From contig CM027384.1 of the NCBI GenBank assembly GCA_015680905.1, forward strand, positions 66,161,001 through 66,225,000: DNA of 64,000 bases. The letters are read 5' to 3'. The number at the start of each line of letters is the position of its first letter. Position 1 is the stretch's first letter. The notes beneath the pieces were generated by a model, which worked only from the letters and a program-made list of their open reading frames with translations, made no database searches and was not told the DNA's origin. This DNA is from Coptis chinensis. Lineage: Eukaryota; Streptophyta; Magnoliopsida; Ranunculales; Ranunculaceae. A program made the position numbers and the translations under genes. Positions 23,248 to 36,049 of the stretch are shown here, piece by piece.

Positions 23248-23738
23248 GAGCATTTGCAATGCAGGTGATAGAGGGGGGGAAGTGATAACTATCACCTACT
23301 TTCCTCTAAAAGTCTTTGTGCAATCTTTGGGTGATAAACTTCGGTGATAGTTTTCCCGAAGTTCAAAACAAGGTGAAACCTTCCCACCGAAGTTTATCAT
23401 CGACTTGTTAACCGGACGGGATGTTGGATTCCGTCTCGTGTTGTTTTTAAAAAAAATGGTTTTTTTTGGACGGGATGTTAGATTCCGTCTCGCATGATTT
23501 TTCGTTTTTTTTTTTCGATTTTTTTAAATTTCAGACGGGATGTTTCATTCCGTCCGAGATTTTTTTCAATTTTTATGTCCGGGCCGGAATCCAACATCCC
23601 GTCCGGAGATATTTTTTATCACTTTTGCATTGCACAACTTCACCTTGTTTATCACCGGGTTGGTGATAGAGGGGGTGAAAAGTGAAGAGGTGACGGTGAT
23701 AAAGGGGGTGAAAACTATCACCTGCATTGCAAATGCTC
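23248..23738. mobile_element. Tourist-like MITE, 491 bp
   Basis: 24-bp terminal inverted repeats start GAGCATTTGCAATGCAGG, flanked by TAA at 23245-23247 and 23739-23741. The arms carry further inverted segments. The core has four copies of an ACGGGATGTT.GATTCCGTC-like motif, three forward and one inverted. It is non-autonomous. Confidence 0.88.
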
Positions 23739-23850
23739 TAAGGAGCTTGAAGGTTCCTGACAGGATTCTGTGAATAGGATCTCCTGTAGTCCTGTGAATA
23801 GAGATGTAAACAAAAGTACAAATCACAAGCTGAAGTCAAAATAAAATAAA

Positions 23851-24293
23851 ATGACAGAGAATGTATCTTCTAATAGGCATGTGGTTGGAATGATGTGGGA
23901 GCAAAATGCGCTGGATGGACCAGCTAATTTTGTTAATGTTTCATCGTATTCGGCAAGACATCTTCTACAACATGTGCAGCTTCATGATCAGGTTTCTTTT
24001 CAACTTTAGGTTAAAATGTTCTTGCCCAGATTATATTTTTAGCTACATGAACATTAGTGAAAATATAGATAACAAATATGATAGTGATTGAAAGTAGTCC
24101 AAACTTGTTCACCTACAAATTCAAAGTCAATAATAAACAAAAGTGTAGCATTTTTTGCTTTGTGTTCTATGCTTAAATAGTAAAATGTTTTTGTTCATAG
24201 ACATTGTACAAGCGAATTGGCAAATGCATTCCCAATATAAACAAGATTGCAGACGGAGATTTAATATTCGATGTAACCAGGAGATGCTGGTGA
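23851..24293 (+). CDS. hypothetical two-exon small gene or gene fragment
   Basis: The ATG at 23851 opens 47 codons (MTENVSSNRHVVGMMWEQNA at the start). A consensus-like donor (CAG|GTTTCT) follows 23991. An acceptor (TTCATAG) precedes 24201, from which 30 further codons run to a TGA at 24291-24293 (ADGDLIFDVTRRCW at the end). Both exons are in the same phase, giving 77 residues. I do not recognise the protein. It lies between the MITEs and the carboxypeptidase gene on the same strand. It could be a real small gene, a fragment of a larger gene, or chance. Confidence 0.3.
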
Positions 24294-24947
24294 GGGAGAC
24301 CGCACCCCGAGGATTTCAATTTTTTTTTATATAATTGTATTAGTAACTAGCTTAGAAAAATGTCCATACTATAAGGATTCACAGCCCCAACGCAGCTCAA
24401 TCTCTAATCTAATCTGTATCTAGTCTAGTACTCTAGGGTTCACGATCTAGTCTGCAGCATATTATCCAGAAAAATAGTAAATATATCCTTTTTTTATGGC
24501 GCAAACAAACAGAGGATCTCTTCAAATAAGTCACTGACTCACTGTATCACTGAACACTTTTGAGGATTTTGAGGACAAACGTGTGCGTCTATCTCTGGAT
24601 TTATTACCTGCAGTCAAATCCTTTACGCAATATCTTTTCTCTCTCAGCCTTTCTTTTTTCTTTCTTTGCTAGTTTTTCTTCGTCATTCATTTTCATATAC
24701 TCATTATTATGTACTGACTTTCATCACACGTAAAAATATATAGAAAACGTTAGCTAAACAGAGGAAAAAAGGACAACAACCTTTTTGGCCAGATACAAAG
24801 TTCCATTTTTAACCTCAAATGATTCTATCATTTAACTTCACTTTTATACTCTTTTAGGTGTTCTGTTACAGATATATATATGCATTCCATCTGTCTTTTA
24901 TCTCTTTGAAGTGTGGTTGTGGTTGTGCTCATTTTTTCATCTGAGTC
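24294..24947 (+). promoter_or_regulatory. upstream region of the carboxypeptidase gene
   Basis: AT-rich non-coding sequence. A TA-rich box (GATATATATATGC) lies at about 24870-24882, some 70 bases before the ATG, and is the best TATA candidate. The leader is T/G-rich. No other regulatory site can be supported. Confidence 0.45.
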
Positions 24948-27900
24948 ATGGAGAAACTATTCTTCCTTCTTCTTCTTCTTCATGTCTCTGTTCTTATTCT
25001 TTTTCCTCTTTTTCATGGAGGACTTTTGACGAATGCTGCTGGTACTAAAGATGGATCTCAACAATGGGGTTATGTTGAAGTTCGACCAAGTAAGGTTACT
25101 GTCTTTTTGACAGTTTATTAGTATTGCATTCTTTTTATTGCATTTATTTATAGAATGTGAGGATTGTTTTTGTTGTGTTATGTAGAAGCACACATGTTTT
25201 ATTGGCATTATAAAAGTCCTTACAGAGTTGAAGATCCAAACAGTCCTTGGCCAATTGTACTTTGGTTGCAAGGTGGACCTGTAAGTACCATTTTTCATGT
25301 CAACTCATTATTTCTGGAAATATGAATTTGTTTGTGAATTTGTGTTTGGTTTTAAAAAAAAAGGGTGCTTCTGGAGTTGGGATTGGTAATTTTCAAGAAG
25401 TAGGACCTGTAGATACTAATTTGAAGCCTAGAAACTCAACTTGGTTGCGGAAGGCTGATCTCTTGTTTGTCGTAAGTCGTTGCGCTTTGCTCTTTTCTTC
25501 CTTTCTAATACATTTTCAATAATGAAATGGAATGGGTAAATGAGAGGTTTTTGGTGTTCTTTAGGATAATCCAGTTGGGACTGGATTCAGTTTTGTGGAG
25601 AATGAGAAGGCAGTTGTGAAAACTGATGTTGAGGCAGCAACTGATTTAACTACCTTGCTGAAGACGCTGTTCAATAAGAATGAGGATCTTCAAAAGAGTC
25701 CTCTTTATATTGTAGCAGAGTCTTATGGGGGGAAGTATGCCGTTACTCTTGGATTATCGGTTCTAAGAGCAATAGAAACTGGCGAATTGAAGCTTAAACT
25801 TGGAGGTATTTAAATGTGTTTATATCCCTTTTTGCCAATTTCATTCTTAGAGCTCATTACAGTATGCACTTATCAAGTAATCAATTACAGATTTGATGTG
25901 GTACACTGTAGACATTGTCCTGTATCATTCTGCCAATGGTGATTGTTTCATTATGAATTGCCTATTGAATCATATTTTCTGTTTTTTTCCTCTTTTTTTT
26001 TCTGGATTCAGGGGTTGCTGTGGGAGATAGTTGGATTTCTCCTGAAGATTTTGTGGTCAGTAGTACTCAGTATTAGTATTTCAAATGGTCATCCTCGTTT
26101 TATTTTGGTTCTCTTATCGTCATTATTTTGTTCTCCATTGAGATCATTAAGCAAATACGTTTAGTAAGACTTCACTTCCAATATATGCAGCTCTCATGGG
26201 GGCCTTTGCTCAAGGATGTATCACGCCTCGACACAATCGGAGTAGTGAAGTCAAACAGGTTAACACTTGAATAAATTCCTTATTTTGCAATTTCAATAGA
26301 GTATTTTTTTAATTAACTAAGAACTCCCATTTGAAACAACAGTCTAGCTCAACAAATTAAGAAGCAACTTGAGGATGGCCAATATGTAGATGCAACAAAT
26401 TCATGGAGCGAACTTGAGGGTGTGATTAGCAGATACAGTAACTCTGTGGTATCTAACAAAATCCTTTACTCATTGTTTTGAGTTTTTGACATCTATTTAT
26501 CTTCGATTTGAAAGTCATTTTTAGGTTTACCAACAATTGTTTGGGTGTTACAGGATTTCTACAATTTCATGCTTGATTCAGGAAGGGACCCACTTTCCAC
26601 AGTAGCCGTGGAATTATCAAAAGGAATTGCAATCAAGAGATACTCCAGATATCTCGACTCCCTGAAAGCTTACCCTGGTGGGGGTGGTGATCTTGGTAGC
26701 TTCATGAATGGGCCTATCAAGAAGCAATTAAAGGTCATCCCAGAGAATGTAACGTGAGTTTATCAAGTACTTCTTTTAACTAGTATATAATCACTTTTCG
26801 CTAAATGATCAGTCAATTTGCTATTGCAGATGGGGAGGGCAGTCAGAACTAGTGTTCACAGGTCTTGAAGGTGATTTCATGAGGCCAAGAATTAACGAGG
26901 TATTGTGTTCTATGGAAGCTTTGTTTATGGTTGAGCTTAGTAGCCTCAAAGTCATGTTAAGAATGCTTGATACCAAGGAAGACGTAAACATGATGACGAC
27001 GTCTTTGGTCTTCATTCGGTTTAGATTTTTGAATCAAACTCTATTTGGAAAACCAAGAACTTGGATCGGCCGTATATTATTATTATTTTTGAAATGCCTC
27101 TTATATATGAAAATGATACAACTACGATTAATTCTGATTGCATTTATCCTAGTCTTCACAACAAGAATCTCTAAATTTATTCGGGGTAATTCTTCCTGAT
27201 TAATTATGTATTTAAACTTACCAAGGTGCGATACTTCTAATGTAGGTATTCCCAACAATACCAGTCCTGTTCATCTCTAATGTTATCATTTTAGCTGGCA
27301 GGAAGTTTAGTTATCTAATTAAGATGGCCTCTTGTTTTGTGCAGGTAGATGAGCTCTTAGCTAAAGGGGTGAATGTGACTGTATACAATGGACAGGTATG
27401 GGATCTTGACTCTTTGGAAGTCGTTTTCAACAATTGGGCACAATTTAATCCTCATTACAAGGATAAGCCCTCAAAATCTCAAATAAAGTGGGTTGTTGGA
27501 CCACCCACTTCCAGTGCTACATTGCCTGTTTAAGCTTTGAGTAAACATTAAGCACATTTCTTGCAATGATGAAAGTTGAATCTAAGCTTGAGACCAAAAC
27601 TTAAAGGATAGTTACTTTTGGAAAGCAAAAAAGTGCGTGGCTAAGCTTTTTTGTTTTTGTTCTGGAAAGCACCAAGTTACAAGGGAGCTGACTTTTGGTT
27701 GATTTTTGTAGCTTGATCTAATATGTGCAACCAAGGGAACTGAAGCATGGGTTGAGAAGCTTAGGTAACATTAGACATTTCCTGTCTAATTTTCCTTCAA
27801 TAAAAATAATAAGATGTTAATGAAACAACCTTCATTTTCGTTCATTACTTGTTTAGATGGGAAGGTATGAAAAGCTTCTTCAGCTTGGATAGAACTCCAT

Positions 27901-28638
27901 TGTACTGTGCAGAAGACACAACAATTACAAGAGGTTTCACCAAGTCATACAAGAATCTTCATTTCTATTGGATCCTTGGGGCTGGTCATTTTGTAAGTCA
28001 ACATCCATCATCATCTCCACGTCACAATCATCACCAATTAACTCTCATGAATCGCCGACTTTACAGTCAAAGCAACTGACTAAAATGTGTGAAGCACGAA
28101 AATATTATATAGAGTGCTGACTTCATAGGATTCTTATTAGGACAACAGCTTTCCTATAATTTGGTTCGAGTGTTTGCAATATGATTTGGTAAATTATATC
28201 TTGCACATACATGTCTAGAACAGTACCATGTAAGGAAGTTGGTGTCCGGGTACTTGGTACAAATGTATGTAATGTCATAATCTTACCAATTTACCTGTAG
28301 TACCAATTCAGGAATCAGAGTACTCCACTTTCATTTACACACAAACACTGTTAAGTACACCAAGAGAGGTACATTTGACTATTTGAGACATACCCAAGAC
28401 CCCATTTTTTATGACAAATGATGTGTGCATCATTAATGGAGGAAATTCTGAACTTTGGTCTCAAGTGTCAATTAGTACTGTGGTCATCACTCAGTTGTAC
28501 TTTGGTCCACATGCGGTAGGGCATGGATTTAATGTAAGCTTGACTGAGTAATGTAACCTGACGCAGGTGCCCGTTGACCAGCCTTGTCTCGCATTGAAGA
28601 TGATAGGTGACATCACTCGCTCTCCAATTTCTTCGTAA
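24948..28638 (+). CDS. SCPL51: serine carboxypeptidase-like protein (S10), SCPL51-like
   Basis: Exons: 24948-25089, 25186-25280, 25364-25471, 25565-25805, 26012-26055, 26191-26258, 26343-26448, 26554-26753, 26830-26899, 27345-27395, 27712-27764, 27857-27992 and 28567-28638. All introns are GT-AG and the sum is exactly 462 codons (461 residues). An N-terminal signal peptide is visible (about residues 1-31, Leu-rich). Family S10 motifs are the oxyanion-hole WLQGGPGASG, the nucleophile in AESYGGKY (Ser168), Asp377 just after YNGQ, and His437 in GAGHF. The triad is intact. S10 enzymes are secreted or vacuolar; they remove C-terminal residues or act as acyltransferases. Length and sequence fit the SCPL51 clade. 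No in-frame stop was found, so this is the intact host gene of the window. Confidence 0.93.
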
Positions 28639-28895
28639 TAGACACTATGACTAGAATTATTTTAGAATAAGAGGGAAAAAGGAATGCAAATAGTGTGAAT
28701 TCTGTATCCAACGAGGACAAAATCAGAGAAGATCGACCACGGAAGAACATGGTGCAAAGGTGGAAAAGACCTTTGATGAGGAGGAACTTTACTCGAGCCA
28801 AATGCATAAGGAGTTTTTACATTTCGTTTTTTGTCCTCAAGGATTTTGAGTTGAATAAATAGAAAAAATTTAATATTTCGTGTACTAGTAAAGGT
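28639..28895. other. 3' region of the carboxypeptidase gene
   Basis: Non-coding. An AATAAA signal at about 28854, roughly 220 bases after the stop, is a likely polyadenylation signal. Confidence 0.5.
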
Positions 28896-29329
28896 ACTTG
28901 TACAAGCAGGTTTTGGGATAAATCTCCCTCGGCTTGATTCAGGTACTTAAAAAACCCTAGTTTGCGGACAAACCCACAAAACTTCCCTGTTTTTCGAAAT
29001 AAGAAAATAAAACTAATAATAATCTGAATACCCCCGTCATCTCCATTAGTCCACTTTCTTCTATTCTCTATTTCAGATCCAGAAATTTATCATTTTTGAA
29101 TTAGTGTAGAAACATCTTGCTATTCAGATGTAAAATATCAATTTCTTTGTCATAAAACACTACTAAAATCAAAACAAGTTTGGTTTTTTAAAAAACATAT
29201 GTAAACCATAATCCATTGGAAAATCTCTAGATAATTTTTCAAACAAAAAAACAATGGCCAAGGAATCGCTCTTTGAAAAAAAAAAAATGCATAGTTTGCA
29301 TTTTTAATGCGAAAATAACTTTTCATTTT

Positions 29330-30012
29330 AGAATATTATGCAAAAGGAAATTTATACAGTAAAATTTGTATGTAAATATAAATTTACATAACATTTGTAT
29401 GCAAAAATAAATTTACATATTAGAATTGCTATGCAAAAATAAATTTGTATAGTAGATCAGTTATACTATAATTTTGTATAGGTTTCTGTTTTTTCTATGA
29501 AAATTTAACTTTTCATAGATCAAGTTACTGTGTAAATTTAAATTTATATAGATCAGTTATGTCAGATATTAGTTGTAGTAATCTACTGTGTATAAATACA
29601 TTTTAACAGGTTGTATAAAATTACATGAGTTCATTTTGTCAGATATTAACTCATTTTGTCAGATATTAGATTGGTCAATTTCAAAGAAATGTTATGTGAA
29701 AACAATTTATCATGCATAGTTTCTTATTTGTGTTGCATATTTGTAAACACACTATTCTAATTAAATTTAAATTTTCATAGATCAAGTTACTATGTAAATT
29801 TAAGTTTTCATAGCTCCAGTGACTATGTAAATTTAAGTTTGCATAGTACAAATGTTTTTTCATCAGACATGTTTTGTTTCGCAAATCTACTATGCATACT
29901 ATGTAAATTCAAATTTTCTTATATCAAACTACTATGTAAATTCAAATTTTCATATATCAAACTACTCTGTAAAATTAAATTTTCATATGTGAAACTACTA
30001 TGTAACTATGTA
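29330..30012. repeat. AT-rich degenerate tandem repeats
   Basis: Repeated units of about 30-33 bp with the theme CTATGTAAATTTAAATTTTC followed by ATA.ATCAA. The clearest copies lie at 29885-29995. Similar motifs resume on the far side of the nested element near 37670-37860, showing one array was split. Confidence 0.75.
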
Positions 30013-30317
30013 AATTTAAATGAGAAAATGACCAAAAAATACATCAAACTTTGCAATTGGTTTCAAAACAGATAACACATTTTTTTTTTATTCAAATAAA
30101 CATTGTACTATCAAAACATTTCAATTTAGTCAAACCGTCAAATTAATTGGATGGCGTGCTGACGTGGGTTGTTAAAAATTTCCCCAAATCTAAATTTGCT
30201 TATGTGGCATTAGTTTCAACATTGAGGAATCCACCTAACATTTCGACACACCAACTCTTGAAATGTCAACTGAAAATCTGAAATTATAGTGAAATCGAAA
30301 TTTAAGATGTTTGAAAT

Positions 30318-30811
30318 TTAAGAGGTTAACGTTTTTTCAGAAGGTTTTGGGGGTTGGGGAGGTGCAATTGGGGTGTTGGTTATTTGCTCGTGACTAGTAA
30401 CTGGTGCTGCTGCTATGCAGTTTCCACTACTTGATAAACAATCTTCAACAAAAGCTGATAGCCATTCTAAACTAACATCACCCTCATGCAAAACCCAAAA
30501 TCATCACAAATTAAGATAAAAATGTGTCATTTAAGTAATCAAAATAGCAACTTTACATAAGAACAAAACAAGCCCCATTCAAGTTAGAGTACTAGTTTAC
30601 TAGAACACCAAAAACCCAAAGAAACTCTAAAAATGCAAAGAAAACAAGGCAATATACTCACAGTATTTTGAATAGGGACTAAGTCATCAAGTGAAGAAGA
30701 ATAAGTTGTTGTTGTACCATTGAGCTTAGAATAGGCAGGAGAAATAACTTGTTCTGGCTGGTATTCAGAAGGCAAACCACCAGAAACTGATACATTCCTA
30801 CAAAAATCCAT
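30318..30811 (-). pseudogene. captured N-terminal exons of a GATA transcription factor
   Basis: Two exons. 30811-30662 runs from MDFCRNVSVSGG to SLDDLVPIQNT. 30482-30318 runs from GDVSLEWLSAFVEDCLSS to a stop. The donor is GTGAGT and the acceptor GCATGAG. Both exons are in phase, giving 104 residues without a stop. The order (N-terminal Cys-Arg-Asn-Val motif, SLDDL, then LEWLS.FVEDC) matches plant GATA factors of the GATA7 type. The GATA zinc finger is missing. The final residues and stop codon lie at the inner edge of the left TIR. If expressed, it would be a truncated factor without a DNA-binding domain. Confidence 0.72.
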
Positions 30812-31266
30812 AACCCCCTTTGCAAGAAAAAGGTAAGAAACAGAATGGGTAAGTTTTGAAATCCACAGAAATGAGCATTACAAAAAAGTGGAGAGAGGCG
30901 TTGAGTGTGCAGAGTGGTGCCCTTTTTATTATGACCTCGTCTTTGTGTGTCGGCAGACAAAACAATCTTCGACACCATAGCACATTTCTTCACCAATGAC
31001 GCATTTTCCTTTTTCAATTCATTGTTGAGCATTTTTTGTTCTTCAATTCTCCTCAAAAGTTCAAATTCCATTCTATGTAAACGACCAAATTCAAGCTGGT
31101 ATTGCTCATTACTTGTCTGCAATGTTCTAATTCGATTATGTAAATCAGCCAATTGGTTGGGCTGAACAGTTCTTGGAGGATCAAGATCAACCCACCCAAA
31201 AATACCACAAACCCTAATGGCACACCCATAAAATCTTCTTCCTGGGTTTTGTGGGGTGTTAGTTGG

Positions 31267-31921
31267 TGTTGGGAGATTTCACTAGAAGGTCACACCTCAA
31301 CCTAGCTACTTTCTATCCCAAATGATTTCAACTTGGAGATCACACCAAGGAAATCACCCACCCAAGACTTTGGTAGTTATCACAACAAACTTAAACAAGC
31401 AAAGCCACTAACTTATCATCACCCATAACAAGCAAACAATAATAATGGAAGTAAATATGCAAAGAGACACAAGGATTTAAGGTGGTTCGGTAAATGTTAC
31501 CTACATCCACACAAGAGCCGAGTTTCCTTTATAACAAAGATTGGAGAGTTTACAAGAGATCAAGAATCAATAAGAAGAGGCCTCACTCAAACCCTAGCTC
31601 AATAGAGCTCCCACAATACCCTAGAAATGAATCTCTCAAAAAGTTGTTCTTCAAAACCCTAATCTATTACCTTTATATAGGTGTACATAGACAAAGGGGA
31701 AGAAAAATGGGCTTGGGCCGCAATTCTGGAGCATGAGTGCGAGCGCCCTCTTCATTAGATCATGGCGAAGCTAGGTAGGTAGTGCTTGGCGCCCTCTTCA
31801 TCAGAGCATGAGCGCGAGTGCGCCTGTGGATGAGCGCGATCGCGCCCTCTTCATCAGGTTCAGGAGTCGAGAGTGGCATACGGACACCGGAGCAAAGCTC
31901 GACGGTTCCAACAACCCAACA
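31267..31921 (-). repeat. copia 3' LTR (left end)
   Basis: 655 bp. It ends in repeated GCGCCCTCTTCAT units (about 31745-31860). The adjoining minus-strand polypurine tract GGTTCCAAGTGGGAGAT lies at 31922-31938. Confidence 0.93.
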
Positions 31922-32032
31922 ATCTCCCACTTGGAACCTTCGAGATTCTTCATGCACATCACATCTCAATTGTAACAACTCAATCCAAATCCAATATACT
32001 AAAGAAAACACTCGGCTCGTCCATCATGGTCT

Positions 32033-32811
32033 TCAAGCAAGAAGACCCACCGAAGTTGAACACAACTTCAACTTCTCGAGAGCGCACGGTCTTGGGTCAA
32101 AGATATCCGCCGGATTCTCACTCCCTTGGATCTTCTCAAGTGCCAAAACCTCATCCTCCAACAGAGATCGGATAAAATGATACCGGAGACCAATGTGCTT
32201 GGTCCTAGAATGAAAGGCGGAATTCTTGGCAAGATGTATAGCACTCTGACTGTCACTGTGTAACACACTTCTCTCTTGCTTCATCCCAAGCTCTTCTATC
32301 AATCCCTCGTAACGGATCATCTCTTTGCTTGCCTCTCAGCCACATACATACTCGCTTACGTGGTAGACAAAGCAACAATCTTCAGAATGGCGAAATCCAA
32401 CTCGGCTGCGGTAGCACCCATTGTAAAGACATAACCAAGAGTGCTTCTTCTGCGATCTACTTCTCCTGCAAAATCGGCATCCACATACCCTTGCAGGTTC
32501 ACAACACCCCTTCCATAACATAGGCATTTGTCTATAGTACCTCTCAGATATCTCAATATCCACTTCACGGCTTCCCAATGTTGCTTGCCGAGATTAGACA
32601 TAAATCCACGGCGGCTCCTTTGCTTGCTTGGGCTATATCGGACGTGTGCAAACCATGGCATACATAAGACTTCCAATGGCGAGGTATGGTACCTTAGCCA
32701 TGAAGTTTCATTCCTCAACGATCTTGGGAGAGTGTTCCTTGGACAACTTGAAGTGGATCGCCAAAGGTGTGCAAAGCTGGTTTTCGCACTACCCATCTTG
32801 AACCTCTTCAA
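32033..32811 (-). pseudogene. copia RT end and RNase H
   Basis: Three overlapping frames share the domain. From high to low coordinates: VLCMPWFAHVRYSPSKQRSR (RT end), GYVDADFAGEVDRRRSTLGY (RNase H, first Asp in YVDADFAG) and LHSDSQSAIHLAKN followed by HSRTKHIGLRYHFIR. At least two frameshifts. The final block (GSENPADIFD) is the usual copia pol terminus. Confidence 0.9.
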
Positions 32812-32879
32812 TACCTTCTCAATATACTTTCGACTGAGACAACTCGAATACCTTTACGCTTTATCTCTTCGATCCTCAT

Positions 32880-33461
32880 CCTAGAATCGTTTTATTTGCA
32901 CCCAAGTCCTTCATAGAGAACTCACTTGCTAACTTCTCTTTCAATCTCCCAATTTCGACATATCGAACTTCGCTACTAACATATCATCAACATATAGCAA
33001 CGGGATGGCGTAGCTGGAGTCGAACCTCTTGAAGTAGCAACAATAATCGGCGTTGCACTTATAGTAGCCATTTCCTTGCATGAAGTTATCAAACTTTCTG
33101 TATTAACGCCTGGGGGCTTGTTTCAAACCATACAAGCTCTTTCGCACTGCATACCATATTCTCCTTACCCCTTCTTGATGAAACCCTCCGGTTGCTGCAT
33201 ATAAATTTCCTCAACTAGGTCACCATGGAGGAAGGCAGTTTTAACATCCAACTGCTCAAGATACAAATCTTCCGCTGCAACAATACTCAACACTGACCGA
33301 ATAGTATTCAGTTTCACCACTGGGGAGAATATCTCTGTGAAGTCAATGCCTGCTTTCTGCTGAAAACCCTTGACTACTAGCCTTGCCTTGTATCTCTGGG
33401 AACCATCATGTTCCTCTTTGACTCTAAACACCCATTTGTTCTGTAGAGCCTTCTTGCCCAT
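32880..33461 (-). pseudogene. copia reverse transcriptase
   Basis: 33461-33165 encodes NKWVFRVKEEHDG, then YKARLVVKGFQQKAGIDF and LEQLDVKTAFLHGDL, the RT fingers and first catalytic Asp region. The YVDD active site is encoded at 32994-32983 within LLYVDDMLVA, in a shifted frame. Frame breaks lie between the two parts. Confidence 0.9.
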
Positions 33462-33599
33462 GGGTAGTTTGGCTAACTCCCCGTGCCCAAGAGATGAGGG
33501 ACTTCATCTCATCTTGCATAGCAAGCTCCCACTTGCTTGCATCACTCACCTCCAATGCTTCATCATAGCATTGAGGCTCGCCACCATCAGTAAGTAGCA

Positions 33600-35050
33600 A
33601 GTAATTCACATAGGTGGAGGGCGGATATCTCGAACTCGGTACATGTGGCCTGGATGTCTTCCTTGGGGCATGAGGTGGAGATGGACTCGGTGGTGTAGTA
33701 TCCTCATTATTCTCGAAGTCACTATTTCTTATCATCCTCGATTTGTGGGGCTCCACTATACCGACTTACATCGAAGTCTTCCAACTCAACATACTGTCGC
33801 CGCTCTCTGCGTACCCCGATTCCTTGGTTTGTGCTTCATCTTTGTCCTTGTACATCACCTTCTCATTAAACACAACATCTACAACGAATGATTTTCCGAT
33901 TTTGATCATCCAAAAAGCGATACCCAAAATCATCACCGCCATAGCCAATGAAGGTGCACTTTAGTGACTTAGCATCAAGCTTGCTTCTAGCTTGGTCACT
34001 AATGTGGACATAGGACACACAACCAAACACCTTCAAATGGGAAAGGTTCACATCCTTCCCGCTCCACACTTCCTCGGAATCTTAAAATCCAAAGGTGCGA
34101 TGGTCCTCTATTAATTAATCGGGTAAAGGCTCTTTGTGCTAACACTTTACGCCCGAATCGCTTGGGCAAGCCTCGCTAGTAATGCGCATACACCTAGCTC
34201 TCTCTGTCAGTGTTCTATTCATCCGCTCTGCAACCCCATTCTGCTGAGGTGTCCCTGGCAAAGTCTTTTCCATCTTGATGCCATTGTCGACCGATTATCT
34301 TCTTAAAAACCTGAATCCTCATACTCTCACCGTTGTCGGATCTCGACTTCTTTACTTTCAAGCTTGTCTCATTCTCAACCATGGCCTTCCAAGTCTTGAA
34401 CACTTCAAATATGCCGACTTGTGTCTCAAGAAATAGACCCACACCTTCCTAGTATGGTCATCAATGAAAGTCACAAAATATGACTTTTCGCCAAGTGAAG
34501 AGACATTAGGCGCCCCCGGACATCTGTATGAATCAACTCAAGCCTTCTTGCTTTTCGAGTCGCCCATTCTCTGAAAACTCACCGGCTTACGCTTTCCAAA
34601 TACGGTTCTCCACGAAGTCAATTTCGGTCGGTTTGTAACTTTGGGAGTTTACCGAAGAGTGAAGGATTTTCATTCCTTTCTCACTCATGTGACCAAGTCT
34701 GCGATTGCCAAACATTTGGATCCTCTTTGCCATGTGCCCGCGACAATTGACTCACAACCATAATGCAGTCATGTAGAAAGTACCATCTTTCTTACCATTT
34801 GCAACAATCAATGAACCGCCCGAGACCTTCCAAGTATCACCGGTAAAGGCGTAACAAATCCTTCACTTGCCAATTGCCCCACGAAATCAAATTCTTCCCT
34901 CAAATTCGGGCGTGTCGGCGTCCCTCAATAACCATGACGAGCCATTCATCTTGACATGCACGTCACCCTTGCCGACAATGTCACAAGGTTGGTCATCCCA
35001 GAAAGACCGTTCAAGGTCACGCCGATGTAGTTTCAAGGAACTCTCGATGT
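33600..35050 (-). pseudogene. copia integrase
   Basis: The core region includes LKVKKSRSDNGE (34320-34370, second catalytic Asp). The C-terminal part is SHLKVFGCVSYVHISDQAR and FIGYGGDDFGYRF (34069-33880). 33756-33424 covers the linker into RT with SRYPPSTYVNYLLLTDGGEP. The N-terminal pre-integrase region near 34600-35050 is readable only in short pieces. Several frameshifts. Confidence 0.85.
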
Positions 35051-35189
35051 GAGGTAGCATGGAATGATCTTGCCGGAATCAAGTACCCAAGACTCTTTCT
35101 TGTGCTCCAGCGAACATATCAAAGCGTCATCTACCATCTCAACAACATTAGCTTCTTGATTCTTTTTTTCTTGTTCTTATTAATGTTGT

Positions 35190-35997
35190 TGTTGTTTCTT
35201 GGTGCGGGCAATTGGGGCTATAGTGGCCGGCCTACCACAATTATAGCACACCACTTCACTTATGTCTCGAGGTTTGTGTTCAACGCTTTGCAATTGGGAG
35301 GCTTGAGATTTCGATCTCCCCCTCCACTTTTCTTACTCGACTCTGTTTGACTTTCTTCCCTACTTTCGATTGCTTTCAATGCCGACCACGAAGTTGATCC
35401 GAGGATGATGGACAATCTCGTCTCGGATTTCCTCGGTTAGTACCATACTAACAACGTGCTCAAACTTCAACTTGGTCATTTCCAGCAGAGCCACTAATAG
35501 CGCCATAGTCGCCTTCCAACTTGGAGGCAATTGTCCAAGTATCGCCAAAGCTAGCACCTCATCACTAAATGTAATCTCAACCGACTCAATTGGTCCTTAG
35601 TTTGGTTGAATTCATTTAGGTGATCATGAAGAGAGTCCCCTCCAACATTTTCATACTAAATAGCTTGGTGATCAAATAGACTTTGTTGGCGGCGAGGGTT
35701 GTTCATACATCGTAGTAAGTGCCTCCCATGAAGACCGCGTCTTCCGGTCTTAATATTGAAGGCTACCGACTTCGAAAGACTCAATCGGATTGTGGCCAAG
35801 GCCTTTCTATCTTGCAAATCCCATTTATCTTGCGGAATCTCCTCAGGCTTCTCACTTATCAATGTTTCCATCAAATCCTTTTGATAGAGAACATCCTCAA
35901 TTTGCATCTTCCAATAGCCGAAGTTTGTTCCGTCAAACTTCTCTATCTTGTAGCTTTCTTTGTCGGTCATCATGACTTTACTGAATAAAAAAACCAC
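35190..35997 (-). pseudogene. copia gag
   Basis: It starts near 35970 with MTDKESYKIEKFDGTNFGYW (UBN2 / copia gag type). 35557-35360 continues with LAILGQLPPSWKATMALL. A CCHC zinc knuckle (CYNCGRP, then GHYSPNC in a shifted frame) lies around 35200-35260. Frameshifts near 35790 and 35215. Confidence 0.88.
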
Positions 35998-36049
35998 GGT
36001 GGAGAACCTCTCAGAGGAATTTCCTCAAACACCCTGTAGCTCTGACACA

